NCBI GenBank assembly: GCA_030867875.1 | Contig: JAOWCC010001501.1 | Location: forward strand, 27,858,792 to 27,922,791 | Length of the DNA stretch: 64,000 nucleotides | Direction of reading: 5' to 3' | Source of the DNA: Actinernus sp. WN-2022 | Taxonomy: Eukaryota > Cnidaria > Anthozoa > Actiniaria > Actinernidae | Shown here: piece after piece, positions 21,711 through 33,202 of the stretch | Position numbering within the stretch: position 1 is the first letter of the stretch | How the letters are laid out: the number at the start of each line of letters is the position of its first letter | Made by a program: the position numbers and the translations under genes | The notes under the pieces: generated by a model | Told to the model about the DNA's origin: nothing | Database searches by the model: none | The model's input: the letters and a program-made list of their open reading frames with translations, nothing else

Positions 21711-23390
21711 ACTGTTCAAAAGTCTATAGCCAATCTTAGTTCAGTGAAATGTTTCATTTTGTTTAAGAAAGCAAGCCAGTCTGAAACTTAGGTTGTGGGT
21801 AAGTAACAATTATTTCATTCAACTAAAATTACCAATGCAAACTTAAGTAGTGCTCGATAAACCGCTCAAGCAAAATAAGCTAAAGTTTGTCCGACATGTG
21901 CGCATTCGCCGCTCACCGCTCGAGTTCCGTGAACTGACTTGCTAGGCAGGGCTGGCAGGGCTGGTTAAGGGATTAACCGTTTTAAGTGTTGAAATATTCT
22001 ATTGACAGCAAAGCAGTTCCGTGTTTTTAAGTGCAGGAAGAACTATTACCAAGTAAGTTTAGGCTGCGACTTTATCTTTCAACTTTACTCGACAAAGCGT
22101 TTTTGCCTCCCACGGTTCAACATCCCAACACATCATGATTTCTACATCTAATTGTTAATTGATAAATTTGACATGCATGGTAAAGTTCTACTGAAAATAT
22201 TACACAACAAATACTGCCATTATATACACCAGTAACTATCGAGTTAGCAATGTTGTGTTTTTAATCTCTGAAATACTGAAAATAGGCAGCTGCTTGAGGA
22301 GTCGACGAAGGCATCACAAAAACACTCACAACCACGCTCGCTGTGCTGCGCACGTGGTTTACAGCATGTTTTTTTTAACACAGCTGACGTTACTATGAGC
22401 CACGTTTTCACCGATCCTTTTCATTAGAAATTGAATCGAGCACGGCGACTTTCCCAAATTTGTTTTCTTAAAACGATGAAATGTAGATAAATTAACAGCC
22501 AAATCAAAATTGAGCTTAAAATTTATTCATATGGATAGCTAGAATACACGCACATTCGTTATTTGTGACATGCCGGTTTAAAGCACTTTTGGTCCGTGAC
22601 GGACGTGCTGAACACCATGCATGGCTGGTTTGTTTGTCATCTGGTATAAATGGTTGGGGAAATCCGACTGTATCTCAGAACAGCGTGCCGGGCGAATACA
22701 AATTCGGTTGGCCCTTATGATTTGAAAAAAAAATAACCTCTGTGAATCAACTGTTTATCAGAATCTAGAATCAATTTTAATCTACGACGTTTGGAATAAA
22801 AATGTTCAGAGAAATTCACGCGAAAAATAGAAATCTATGACTAAACTCATGTGTTGCCGTTTGAATCGAAAACTACAAAGACTGCAGTTGAAGATGAGAA
22901 TGTATCAACGACTATCGCCCGAGCTGATTACAAGTAAGTAAAGTTCATAACTGCTGGAAAATATGGTAAGCAAATGCTGCAAAATATAATGAAGTACCCC
23001 GGCCAGTATTCTACATTTGTAAACATTAATTTATAAACCTAGTTCTAAGTCTGCCCCTCATTTTTCCCGGACTCTATGTAAGAAAAAAAAAGTAACCCAC
23101 TACCCTGTAAACAGTCAAGAATATGTTAACTGCATGGGATTCGTTAAATGAACTTTTCCGAGGCTGATCACGCCTGAGCCAGAATGCTGCACATTTAAAC
23201 TGATTTATGTGATTTCAGATTTCAACTCATGTCATCTTTTGCTTTGCTTTGCGTTGTAAGTTGTTTCACGGCAGATACGTATACACGCACATAATCAGCA
23301 ATGATATACAAAGATTAATGTATTTCTAGACTAGTGCTTTTCATATTTCCGTTCGCTTCTTCGGCATTTGCTTCACTTTTATAGCCGCGT
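21711..23390. other. Non-coding stretch, nothing recognised
   Basis: No conserved frame, RNA or repeat structure is recognised. Confidence 0.45.
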
Positions 23391-24048
23391 CAGGCAAAAA
23401 GGGCCCGGGCGACATTCAAGTTAAATAATTCCTACAACGCGGCGGTGTTCCTAATAACAGGTTGAAGATTGTATTTTATTCTTGACGAGAAGCGCTACAT
23501 TTCATTCCTAACAATAAATGTCAGTTTCAAGAAATTGACAACAAAATGATCAGGGGTGAAAGTTACGTGATTTTGATGCAAGGGCCCGATTACAAATATG
23601 ACCACAAAAATTAGGAATCCTGTCAGAGGGGATAATTTTGATGTATGACATTCATTTATACCTGCTGGCATTAACGAGTAAAAAATAAATAAGATGAACA
23701 AGATGATCACTTTTTGGCCCCAAAAAAATATTTTCTGCAGTCATTCTAGCTCATAATATGATTTTAGCAATAGTATAAGTTACACCTTGAAACAATCGTC
23801 TGATGATCATAAGGAACCATTTGCGCGTGCTAAAATTGTGATCACCCCCTCGTGTAAAAATATCGGCGTAAATTTCGTCTTCGATTTGACTGGTCAATTT
23901 CATGAAATCAACACTACTTGACTTGTTAGTAGCACAATCAGTGGTGCTCGCGATGCATATTGTAATCGCACCACAAGTATAAAAAACACGGTACAATTTA
24001 AAAAAATTATGCATTTACATATTATGTCGTCCGGGCCCTTTTTGCCTG
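23391..24048. mobile_element. TIR DNA transposon, non-autonomous, 658 bp
   Basis: CAGGCAAAAAGGGCCCGG begins the left end and its inverse CCGGGCCCTTTTTGCCTG ends the right end, with the pairing extending through GCGACAT/ATGTCGT. The interior has only short minus-strand frames. CAG-type ends of this kind occur in hAT and related superfamilies, but I cannot see an exact 8-bp target duplication. Confidence 0.85.
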
Positions 24049-24660
24049 ATGCCGAGTCACAGCTGGGTGATTCAAACTCCGCCTTGGTCTGTGGGCAATA
24101 ATTAAACCTACTGGGTTTATTTTGCAGTTTATCCACATAAAATAAAAAAGAACAGCAAGGAAAATCGCTGTAACATTTAGCAAGTGAAACAATGAATTAT
24201 TTCAGTTCCGCCTAAGTTGGCTTAGCAGGCCGGGTTCTGGAATCACAGAGAACCCAGGTTTTAATTTGTTTCAATTCCTATTGATTAGAGAAAAGTCATC
24301 GGTGTGCTTTCTTTCGTTTCGCGTGAGTCGCTTGCAAGTAATGTTGTACTTATGTATGCTGCATGGTTTGCCGACATACAACTACAATAATACTATACGC
24401 TGCTCGTATTACGCGAAGTGCTACGGACGTGTTTGAGTATCCTAATGATAGTTCGTGTATGTATACACAATCTCAGTCGGTGTATGTACGGAAAAGAGAA
24501 GCCAAGAAGAAAACATAGATTTGCATGTTATGAATAAAATCTTGATCATAAATTTCCTAGCCTACATGTACATTGGCAGGCGTTATGACGTTTCGGCGTG
24601 TTCTTCGGAGGGAAGAAACAAACACCACTAAAGGACTAGGGAATATTTTATCAACAGTAA
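24049..24660. other. Non-coding stretch, nothing recognised
   Basis: No feature is supported here. Confidence 0.4.
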
Positions 24661-26922
24661 GCACAGGCAGCCCAATCTCAAGATTTGTGTATTTATACGC
24701 TTACAAATATCGCTTGAATAGTTCATATTATAAATCCTTCCAAAACATGTATGTTAGACAAATAAATACACGACTTCATCCTACAATGTTTCAGTTGTGG
24801 TTATTCGTACCTCTGAGCTCTTCTAGGGTCGTTTCCGCTGTTTTTTTCGAACCTCTTTCCCTCACCTCCTAATAAAGAGAAAAGGCTGGAGACAACCGAC
24901 AAATATACGATGCATAACCTGAGTGTCATCTTTGCCACGAAAATCACACTTCGCTCACTCCAAATAACTCCAAACTACGGCAGGCCATAGAATGACAAAT
25001 GAACTCATCCCAACCCGAATTTTAAGATCCAGCGATACCACATTATGGAGAAATCGAACTATTTGTCGCCCATTTTCAAGTCCTTCGAGGTTGGCAGCCA
25101 ACGAAGTTGGACGGCGGAAGTGCAACCGTCAAAATAACCTCGGTCTGGCGAAGCTATTAGCTGGATAACCGACAAATATACGATGCATAACCTGTAATCT
25201 TTGCCACAAAAATCACACTTCGCCCGCTCCAAATAACTCGAAACTACGGTATGACATAGAATGATAAATGAACTCATCCTAGGCCTAGCTACAAATATCC
25301 AGATATTTTTTGAGATACTTAGAAGCTCCTGGGATATTTAGAAAATTACGAGATATTTAGAAAAAAAATGATTAAATTTGGGATTTTTGCTATGGTTTTA
25401 TAAGTTCACGCATGTTTTTTTCTTTGAAACTTGAGATGGAATCTACTTTGTCAGCAGTGGTCCTGTTCAGCGGTTTTCCTCATGAATATTATATCCCATG
25501 AGTCTTAGTAAGTAGTACTATAAGTACTACTTCCAACCCTGAACAAAATGGCAGATGCTGAAAGTTCGGAGGCTTCGGTTCCTGCTTCGGTTCCTGCTTC
25601 GGTTCCTGCCGCTGTTCCTACAGCTGAAACGAGTAGAGAAAGCACAGTAAACAATCGAGTAAACAATCGTTAACTGATTATATCAGGGGAGTCGAAACAA
25701 AGGACATAAAGTACCTGAGCTAGCCAGACTGCAGAGACGCTATTTGGCTTGAATTGAACAGAGTTTATATTGTTGTTTATGTTTAAAAGAGTATAGCATA
25801 GGGTCATAGAGATGAATGTCATACCATTGATTGTCAAGCAGGGCAGAAAATGCTGCTGTATCGTCAGTGGCGATGTACTGAACGCGTTCACATGTACTAG
25901 TAGTCACTTTGTATAGACTGTGACGCATTCCCGTCTTGCCAATAAATGATGTTTTTGTGATATTTATAGAAAAATGATAAGAAAATATTTGGGATATTTA
26001 GAATGTTTTAAAGATATTTAGGGGGAAAAAGCGAGATATTTAGAAAAAATATCGGGAATTTACGGAAACATATTTAGGCGATTTTACGTGATATTTGTAG
26101 CTAGGCCTAACTCATCCCAACCCGAATTTTAAGATCCAGCGATACCACATTCTGGAGAAATCGAACATTTTGTCGCCCATTTCCAAGTCCTTCCGGTTAG
26201 GAGACAACCTCGGTCTGACGAAGGACTTGGAAATCGGCGACAAAATGTTTGATTTCTCCAGACTGTGGTATCGCTGGATCTTAAAATTCGGGTTGGGATG
26301 AGTTCATTTATCATTCTATGTCATACCGTAGTTTCGAGTTATTTGGAGTGAGCGAAGTGTGATTTTTGTGGCAAAGATTACAGGTTATGCATCGTATATT
26401 AGTGTCGGTTATCCAGCTAATAGCTTCGCCAGACCGAGGCAATTTTGACGGTTGCACTTCCGCCGTCCAACTTCGTTGGCTGCCAACCTCGAAGGACTTG
26501 AAAATGGGCGACAAATTGTTTGATTTCTCCAGACTGTGGTATCGCTGGATCTTAAAATTGGGGTAGGGATGAGTTCATTTGTCATTCTATGGCCTGCCGT
26601 AGTTTGGAGTTATTTGGAGTGAGCGAAGTGTGATTTTCGTGGCAAAGATGACAGGTTATGCATCGTATATTGTCGGTTGTCTCCAGCCTTTTCCCTTTAT
26701 TAGGAGGTGAGGGAAAGAGGTTCGAAAAAAAACAGCGGAAACGACCCTAGAAGAGCTCAGAGGTACGAATAACCACAACTGAAACATTGTAGGGTGAAGT
26801 CGTGTATTTATTTGTCTAACATACATGTTTTGGAAGGATTTATAATATGAACTATTCAAGCGATATTTGTAAGCGTATTAATACACAAATCTTGAGATTG
26901 GGCTGCCTGTGCAGTAAGGTTG
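24661..26922. repeat. 2.3-kb large inverted repeat (palindrome)
   Basis: The left arm begins GCACAGGCAGCCCAATCTC at 24661; the right arm ends with its inverse at 26922. The arms match over about 620 bp at high identity, including the ATAACCTG, AACTCATCC and AACGAAGTTGGACGGCGGAAG landmarks. The sub-block from CCGACAAATATACGATGC to AACTCATCC occurs twice in the left arm. The right arm carries an extra internal palindrome at 26110-26300. The centre is occupied by a separate element at 25280-26109. Confidence 0.9.
25280..26109. mobile_element. hAT-like non-autonomous transposon with 8-bp target duplication
   Basis: The ends TAGGCCTAGC...GCTAGGCCTA form inverted repeats of about 20 bp (continuing CTACAAATATC/GATATTTGTAG). 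ACTCATCC lies directly outside both ends (25272-25279 and 26110-26117), an exact 8-bp target duplication typical of hAT (also of P) transposases. Subterminal GATATTTAGAAAA words are repeated near both ends. A short frame at 25548 (MADAESSEASVPASVPASVP) stops after about 40 codons and may be the remnant of the parent's N-terminus. Confidence 0.88.
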
Positions 26923-27902
26923 TCGTCGGCAATAAGTATATCTACATTGTAGCTATCTATATATTTAGCCCGCATTAACAGTACGCGGACTTAGTTCCTA
27001 ATGCTTTCTGTTTATTGTCAATACATCGACCCTATTCCAAAATGGCGAATATTGTATGAAGACTGTTGAATGCTACCATGTTGAAGAGTATGCCAAGACT
27101 AGCAATACTCGCCCACTGAATTTTAAATGGTACTGAAGTTATTGAGATTTCAATATATAGAGGTTTGTCAGTATGGTTTGAACCAGTATGCCTATATAAC
27201 TAGCCGTTCGTTTTCGTGATTTTCCCTGTATTTAAATGTTAATACCATAGAGGACAAATAACTCCCTAATTTTAACCGTATTTCAAACGCCGCCTACGCG
27301 CGCTTAAAATGTTTTTCTGCATCGTAATCAGTTTTCCCTCCATAATATTAATGGTAATCAAATAGCGACACGTGAAATTTATCCCTAATATATTTCATTC
27401 TTACCTATGGCTATACTTAAATAACTTTGCAGCATTGAAAAACCAAACTCCCAAACTGCTCAGTTACTGACTGTGGAATACTTTATTAATTAGGGCACAT
27501 TATATATTGTAATATGGACTATATATGTATACGCAAATTCCGCCTAACACTAAAAAATCTGTAGTGGTGTTGGTTCAATCTTTCAATTCAACTATGGCTA
27601 AATTGCCGTGGCTTAAAATTACGGTGACTTCCATTGTAAAAACAGATATCTTTATTAACCGAAACATTACGGTTTTAATCAGGATTATACTCTTTGCGTA
27701 GATCTAAGATATTATGAATTTATCAAAAGTTAATTCATCCAAAAGCAAATTTGAAACAAAGGGATCTGTCACAACTGAGCCAAACAGAGTATTTATTGGT
27801 AAGCTTTCCCGACCAATATATCACTAATTAAGCTGATTACACCCGTTTGTTGACCTGTATGTCACAACGAACCATGCACTGTTGCACGACCATCTTTAAT
27901 AG
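26923..27902. other. Non-coding stretch, nothing recognised
   Basis: AT-rich with no supported feature. Confidence 0.45.
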
Positions 27903-29768
27903 GGAGCTTCAGATTCGAGTACGAGTACTGTACCAAACCCGAAATGATCCCGAGCCCGAAATGATCCCCGAACCCGAAATGATCCCCAAAACTGTTCAAG
28001 TCGCGCCTGAAATGATCCCCGACCCGAAATGATCCCCAATCAGTACCCGAAATGATCCCGCAATAAAACTAGGAATGGACTAAAGGATTTGGGGCTTTCG
28101 GAATAGCAAAATTTTCGCTAAACTTCTTGCTAAAAGAAATAAAGCTCAAAAGTAAGAATATTTACTAGTGTTTTCTAAAAGGACAAACCAACACTGGCAG
28201 ACAACAAACAACCCTTGTAATCAAACCATGTGATGTCATCGATAATGTGACAATAGCGGAAATCGCTCATATCTCGCTGGGGATAAACAGCAAAACAGCC
28301 AGAACAAGTCACGAAACGTCGAACCGTCCGAGTCTTTATAGTGAAATTAGCTAATATATGGTGTGCGTCATAGAAAGCCATCACTAAGCGGGTCATTAGT
28401 TGATTAATTAACAGCAGCTGTCAATAAAACCGTGCAACGTCATTGGTGAGTACCAATCACATTTTTATTAAATGTTTTATTTTTATCACGATGACTTCAA
28501 AATTAAGGTTGTAACGGACGAGCGACAAGGGACAAAGGATTGTCATTTTAACTGGCGGCAACTATGCGGAATGGAATACGGTGCAATTCGTTTGCCGCTT
28601 GTCCAGGACAACCTTTTTTGAAACAGGTATATAACAAGAACAGGAACAAGTAAAACGAAGGAAAACTCTACTAAGTCAGTCCTGGTATCTACATATGGCC
28701 GCCTCATCACGTCCAAGCAAAAGCATAAAAATATGCAGAAGAAAGCAATCAAATAACACGTGCTGCGACCAATGGCGAAATAGTTCTGCCTATCAATATC
28801 CGGTAGGATAGCAAAGTGTCAATGATGAATGGGAAACGCATGCTTATTGGCCAGAAGAAAAAGGTCATATGCATTTTTATTGGGCGTAACTAAAACTTGA
28901 GTAATAACCAACCTAGCAAAAATCTGTCAACAATGATTTCTCTCAAAATGCCTATAGACTGAGCGGAAAAAAAAAATTGTATATACTTTTGTTTCTATTT
29001 TGCAATTTGTAACTTTACATGATCGCTGGGAAGATAATTCAGGTCTGATCATCAAATGTGCTTACGTGATAACAATTCCATCGATAGGGACGTGATTTTC
29101 TTAGTCATGATTGTCGTTTTGTGCTACTGGTTACAACTTCCAAGAAGTACAAAAATGGCTAGTGACTATCGTGAACTGGTATGGCTGTTGTGCTGTTTAT
29201 CTCCAGCGAGATACGGGCGATTTTCGCTACGGTCATGTGATCGACGACGTCACGTGGTTTGATTGACGGGTTGTTTGTTGTCTGCCAGTATTGGTTTGTC
29301 CTATTAGAAAATACTAACAAATATTCTTACTTTTGAGCTTGATTTCTTTTAGCAAGAAGTTTAGAGAAAATTTTGCACTTCCGAAAGCCCCAAATCCTTT
29401 AGTCCATTCCTAGTTTTATTGCGGGATCATTTCGGGTACTGATTGGGGATCATTTCGGGTCGGGGATCATTTCAGGTGCGACTTGAACAGTTTTGGGGAT
29501 CATTTCGGGTTCGGGGATCATTTCGGGTTCGGGATCATTTCGGGTTTGGTACAGTACGACAACGAGTACGACTTTTCACAATCGACGAATAGTTTAAAAA
29601 GATATATGAACAAACACATACACTTAGTAGCTTGTTCTCGTGTCTGCAGCATTGCTTGGCAGAAATGAAAGATTTGTACTTTCTTGCGACAGATATATTA
29701 ATTTTGAGTCTAAAAGTCGTACTCGTCACTGACTAAAAGTCGTAGTCGTACTCGAATCTGAAGTTCCA
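27903..29768. repeat. 1.9-kb large inverted repeat with CCGAAATGATCC arrays
   Basis: The left arm starts GGAGCTTCAGATTCGAGT; the right arm ends ACTCGAATCTGAAGTTCC. The arms (about 27910-28335 and 29160-29580) match closely and each holds six copies of CCGAAATGATCC at 15-35-bp intervals. The right arm carries an extra 150-bp segment (about 29590-29740) before its outer end. The 0.8-kb centre has no recognised gene. It may be a transposon with long terminal inverted repeats; no clean target duplication is seen. Confidence 0.88.
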
Positions 29769-29848
29769 TAATACTAGCTACCACGCGTCGCTTCCCTCAG
29801 TGTTGTCATGTGATATCTCTGTGAACTCTACGAAAAGTTGCACATGTA

Positions 29849-29938
29849 ATCGTCGCGATCGCTTGAACCTTTTGTTCGGTGTGAATCGAAGCGTATATTA
29901 ATATGCAGAACAAAAGAATCAAGCGATCGGGACGATTA
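29849..29938. repeat. Hairpin MITE
   Basis: ATCGTCGCGATCGCTTGAA and the inverted TCAAGCGATCGGGACGAT, with TTTTGTTC/GAACAAAA inside, form a near-palindrome of about 90 bp. Confidence 0.75.
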
Positions 29939-29965
29939 TATGAGAACCAGCCTTTAGGATAAAAC

Positions 29966-30470
29966 AAGGGCACCCAACGAAGTTTTCGGTTAAAAAGCTG
30001 TTCGGGAGAGTAAGTTAGCCTAAAACTTTCGGATTTGAAAAAATTGTCTCTAGAAAATTGTTTTCTGAAATACTGGCTAGAAAATTTGTTTTCAATCCCT
30101 AGAAAATTAGAGAAGAAAAGAGAGTCTAAAAGGTTTCCCCTAAAATATTCGTACGTCCCAATTCGTCTGATCAATAGAGTCAGAACGATAAAAAAGAACC
30201 CCTAAAAATTCGTACCTCCACAAAACTTTGCAACATGAAGTTACTTGGGCTAGAAAATTGTTGTTTATGTTCTATACTACTAACAAATTTGTAGACCGGG
30301 AATATTTTGCCATAGCATTTTCGGTTGACGCGATTTCCACCCAGAAAATCCGAACAGCTAATAGCTTTCTAGAATACGTCAAAAGACATAGTAGGCGCCT
30401 TAAAATGGCTACATGAGCCACAGACAACTGGTTTCAAACGAATTTCAAAAAGTACTCGTTGGGTGCCCTT
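29966..30470. mobile_element. TIR transposon, 505 bp, GATAAAA direct repeats
   Basis: AAGGGCACCCAACGA and TCGTTGGGTGCCCTT are perfect inverted ends. GATAAAA flanks both sides (29958-29964 and 30471-30477) and is probably part of a 7-8-bp target duplication. The interior repeats AGAAAATTG-type words and has no coding frame. Confidence 0.85.
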
Positions 30471-30477
30471 GATAAAA

Positions 30478-31089
30478 ATAAACAAGCAAAGAAACAATAC
30501 TCACTCAGTTGAACTAGTTAGTTTAGAAGTTTTAGAAGATCTTCGTTCACCACTGACTGTTTGATAGACTGCCTAATCCAAGAAAAACGTATTAAAATTC
30601 GTATCTGACAGTGAAATATTTCAGTGTGATGAACGAAAATCTTAAATATTCTGGCTTTCAGCCGCATTGTTACCAAAAAATTATGCCAATCGAGACTGAC
30701 ATTATCAGTTTGCAAGTAGAAAATAGCAGTTTCTCGTATGCCTGGCCGATGTACTCAGCTATGAGCAAAGTTACTACGATTCATGTAAACGGTCATTAAC
30801 TATAGCTAGGACAAAAAAAACACCATATGCATTTCGCCAGTTTCGGTTAAAAAATACAAGAAAGGAAAAGAAACTGATAAACAACTGCAGCATAACCTGC
30901 AAGTCAAACTTCAGCGAGGGTTAATCTCATGTGCACAAACTGCAGGTTACAATAGTGTTTAATAAAGAAATCTGAATCTGTTACCAGCCGCGGAAAAGAA
31001 AAAAACAAAACATAAAATATTACATGGTGATGTTTATTAAGAAGCCCGGTCACCAGAGGAACTCCAAACTATTCCAAGTGTTTTAAACC
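30478..31089. other. Non-coding stretch, nothing recognised
   Basis: Short frames only; no supported feature. Confidence 0.4.
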
Positions 31090-31235
31090 CTCGTAAACCT
31101 AATTCCTAGTAATTTCCAGTAATTCTAATCCCTGAAAGGCAGAGCAATTAATTTGCAATAGTGAGAATTTCTTAGAATTCCTAAGAATTCCTGAGAATTC
31201 ATAGGAATTCCCAGAAAGCTGGGAATTAATTTCGC
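31090..31235. repeat. Degenerate GAATTCC word cluster
   Basis: AGAATTCCT and close variants are repeated about eight times, peaking at 31175-31210. The unit is a near-palindrome, so the cluster can fold on itself. Confidence 0.7.
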
Positions 31236-31309
31236 ATGGGCTGAGTGAGTAACAGTTACAGAGAATTAAAGATGATGATGATAAATTATAATAACAATTT
31301 TAATTATTG

Positions 31310-31633
31310 ATGACAAAAATAATAATTTTGTTTTTAATATTACTAGTATACCTAATAGGTAGTGAATGCTGCCCCTCAGTCAAGGACATGTATAAGAAGA
31401 AAACCTACAGTAGGTCTTTAGCAGCTGAAAAAAGCCGACTCAAAAGAAAACATTTTACTGATCCTTCGGACATTTTCCTGAACCGGCTTATAATGGCAAT
31501 GCAAGCGCTAAAGTTATCGGCTGGAAGCCGTCGAGAACCGTTATGGCAGCTGCTTATAGCTAGAATTTACCACTCAACGCGCCAAGGACAAATGTTATCA
31601 CGCGAAAATATCGATTCTCCATCGAGTAAATAG
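31310..31633 (+). CDS. Candidate small secreted protein, unknown family
   Basis: An intronless 107-residue frame. I use the ATG at 31310, because the codon before it is TTG. The start MTKIIILFLILLVYLIGS is a textbook signal peptide (charged n-region, 14-residue hydrophobic core), with likely cleavage around SEC/C at residues 18-21. The mature part is basic and hydrophilic with basic cleavage-type sites: KKK near residue 29, RLKRK before HFTDPSDIFLNRLIMAMQAL, and SRR after KLSAG. This layout would suit a prohormone, but the predicted pieces match no family I recognise, and no glycine precedes SRR for amidation. A short hydrophobic start can arise by chance, so transcription evidence decides. 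Confidence 0.4.
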   Translation: MTKIIILFLILLVYLIGSECCPSVKDMYKKKTYSRSLAAEKSRLKRKHFTDPSDIFLNRLIMAMQALKLSAGSRREPLWQLLIARIYHSTRQGQMLSRENIDSPSSK

Positions 31634-31689
31634 GTGAATTGTAAAATATTTCTTGATTTGAGTGTTGCGTCTATAATAGAGGTTTATAT

Positions 31690-31890
31690 TTCCAATATGC
31701 TAATTATGTGATATTACAGGAGGCCAACAAAAGGTCATTTCTTTCTCCTTGTCAATGAAACTATTTCTGATTTTTTTACATAATACTTAGTAAAATCACT
31801 GATATAAGGCCCAAATATAATATAAGTGTGTAGCTCTGCCAGCACGTTTTTGTATAATAAACGAGGCCTCCTGTGACATCACGTAATTTT
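31690..31890. mobile_element. Diverged foldback element (relative of 11876-12331)
   Basis: CCAATATGCTAATTATGTGAT and, inverted, the CATCACGTAATTTTA end bracket about 190 bp. GAGGCC words face each other inside. The left arm resembles the inner arm of the TTAA-flanked foldback at 11876-12331. Confidence 0.6.
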
Positions 31891-31904
31891 ATTATTATTA
31901 TTGT

Positions 31905-32580
31905 TATTATTATTAAAACTTTATTTTATGAGGGTGAGCACTAAATAGTGTATAACATGCACTAATAAACTTGTGGCCCTCAAGCTAAGAATATAAGAAT
32001 TATATAGATTTGAATAATAGTTTTAAGGTGAAGACAGAGAACTTCTTACTAATCCTTTAATTAAAAAACGTTTCGGCCGTTCGGCTTTCTTCAGTTAAAA
32101 TTTGTTTTAAAAAGTTAAAAAGTTAAAATTTACAAAAGTGTAGGTACTTAAAATGAGCTAAAGATAGCTGATCTTTAAAGTATTGTTTACGGAGGGCACT
32201 TTTAAAAGCTTTAAAAGTTGGCTGTTGTTTTACACCAAGTGTTAAACTGTTCTCCAGTTGTACGGCCGTTACATTAAAGGATGTTCACATTCTTTACACT
32301 TACTAGTGCTACGCGGCAAACATGATTTCATATCATAACTACGTTCTGATTAAAGGCAACTATAACTTTAATTGTCCCAGGTATAAACGTGTAACGGAAG
32401 GCCTAGGAGGCAGATCCGGCCGGATCTGCCTCCTAGGCCTTCCGTTACACGTTTATACCTGGGACAATTAAAGTTATAGTTGCAATATCGAGTATTTCTT
32501 GCATGGACATCACTGTTCAATTTAAGACTTGCCATTGAGATAATCGGGAACACTGCATACAGTAACAATAAAATCATGAA
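31905..32580 (-). pseudogene. LINE reverse transcriptase C-terminus, broken
   Basis: Read on the minus strand from 32577: a hydrophobic start, then VHARNTRYCNYNFNCPRYKR and VTEG, a block typical of the C-terminal region of non-LTR reverse transcriptases. A perfect palindrome then interrupts the gene. Further on come KSCLPRSTSKCKECEHP and, in another frame, VKQQPTFKAFKSALRKQYFK down to a stop at 32123-32125, which is the final FKxxLRKxYF motif of such enzymes. A 3' tail ends in AATAAAGTTTT and a TAA microsatellite (31895-31930). Frameshifts and the palindrome make it a dead copy. Confidence 0.75.
32356..32483. repeat. Perfect 128-bp palindrome without spacer
   Basis: Both 64-bp halves are exact reverse complements. 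The centre reads GATCCGGCCGGATC, and the outer ends are GCAACTATAAC and GTTATAGTTGC. It lies inside the minus-strand LINE remnant, whose coding sense reads into the centre and then back out in antisense. Confidence 0.95.
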
Positions 32581-32726
32581 ATATTTTACTTTTAACTGAC
32601 CTATTCACTTGATGTAGAATCGATTTTAATGGGAAAAAAGGCTTATCAGGAACTTTACTGAAATCACACTCCAAAATGTAAAGTACTAACAGTGATTAAT
32701 TGCGGTCAGTACTTGCCGAACTTTTA

Positions 32727-33202
32727 GGGAAGCGTCACATATTGATTTTTCCACGAGAAATGTCCAGCGAAGTTTCTTTTTCAATCCCCCCCCCCCCTCC
32801 CAAGAAACGTCGGAAGGATTTATCGAATTTTTTCAAAAGTCATACACTACCTCTTTCCATTCATGTCCGCCTTTTTATTCCAACTTAAACAACTTGTCAC
32901 AACTTCTGGGTCCCATTTGGTGGGAATGAAACGTTGAATTCATCGTGAAACCTTTGAATTCACTGCTATCTGTGTCGGTGAGTTCTCAAAAACTTAGCCG
33001 ACTGCATGTGGGACAACCGCAATCTGCCACTGATTTCTTTTCAGGAGTCTTTACATATCGCCGCGGAGATATGTGAGGTGATGTCAGTCTGAAAACTATC
33101 GATTTTTCCACGGAGAAACATCACAGGTCAAACCCCCACCCCCTCCCACCCCCAAACTTCGCTGGACGTTTCTCGTGGAAAAATCGATATGTGACGCTTC
33201 CC
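32727..33202. mobile_element. PIF/Harbinger-like MITE
   Basis: GGGAAGCGTCACAT and ATGTGACGCTTCCC are the ends of inverted repeats of about 50 bp (continuing through CCAGCGAAGTTT and AAACTTCGCTGG). TTA stands on both flanks (32724-32726, 33203-33205). GGG ends with a 3-bp TTA duplication are the mark of PIF/Harbinger. A C-homopolymer lies near 32788. Confidence 0.85.

Noticed and set aside
31310..31633. Start of the secreted ORF at the TTG (31307)
   Set aside because: The next codon is ATG, which is the normal eukaryotic start and leaves the signal peptide intact.
32368..32577. Minus-strand frame with hydrophobic start and CNYNFNCPRYKR that looks like a vasopressin-type peptide precursor
   Set aside because: The RNTRY..NYNF..PRYKRVTEG pattern is that of a LINE reverse transcriptase C-terminus, later RT motifs follow on the same strand, and the second half of the frame is only the mirror of the palindrome.
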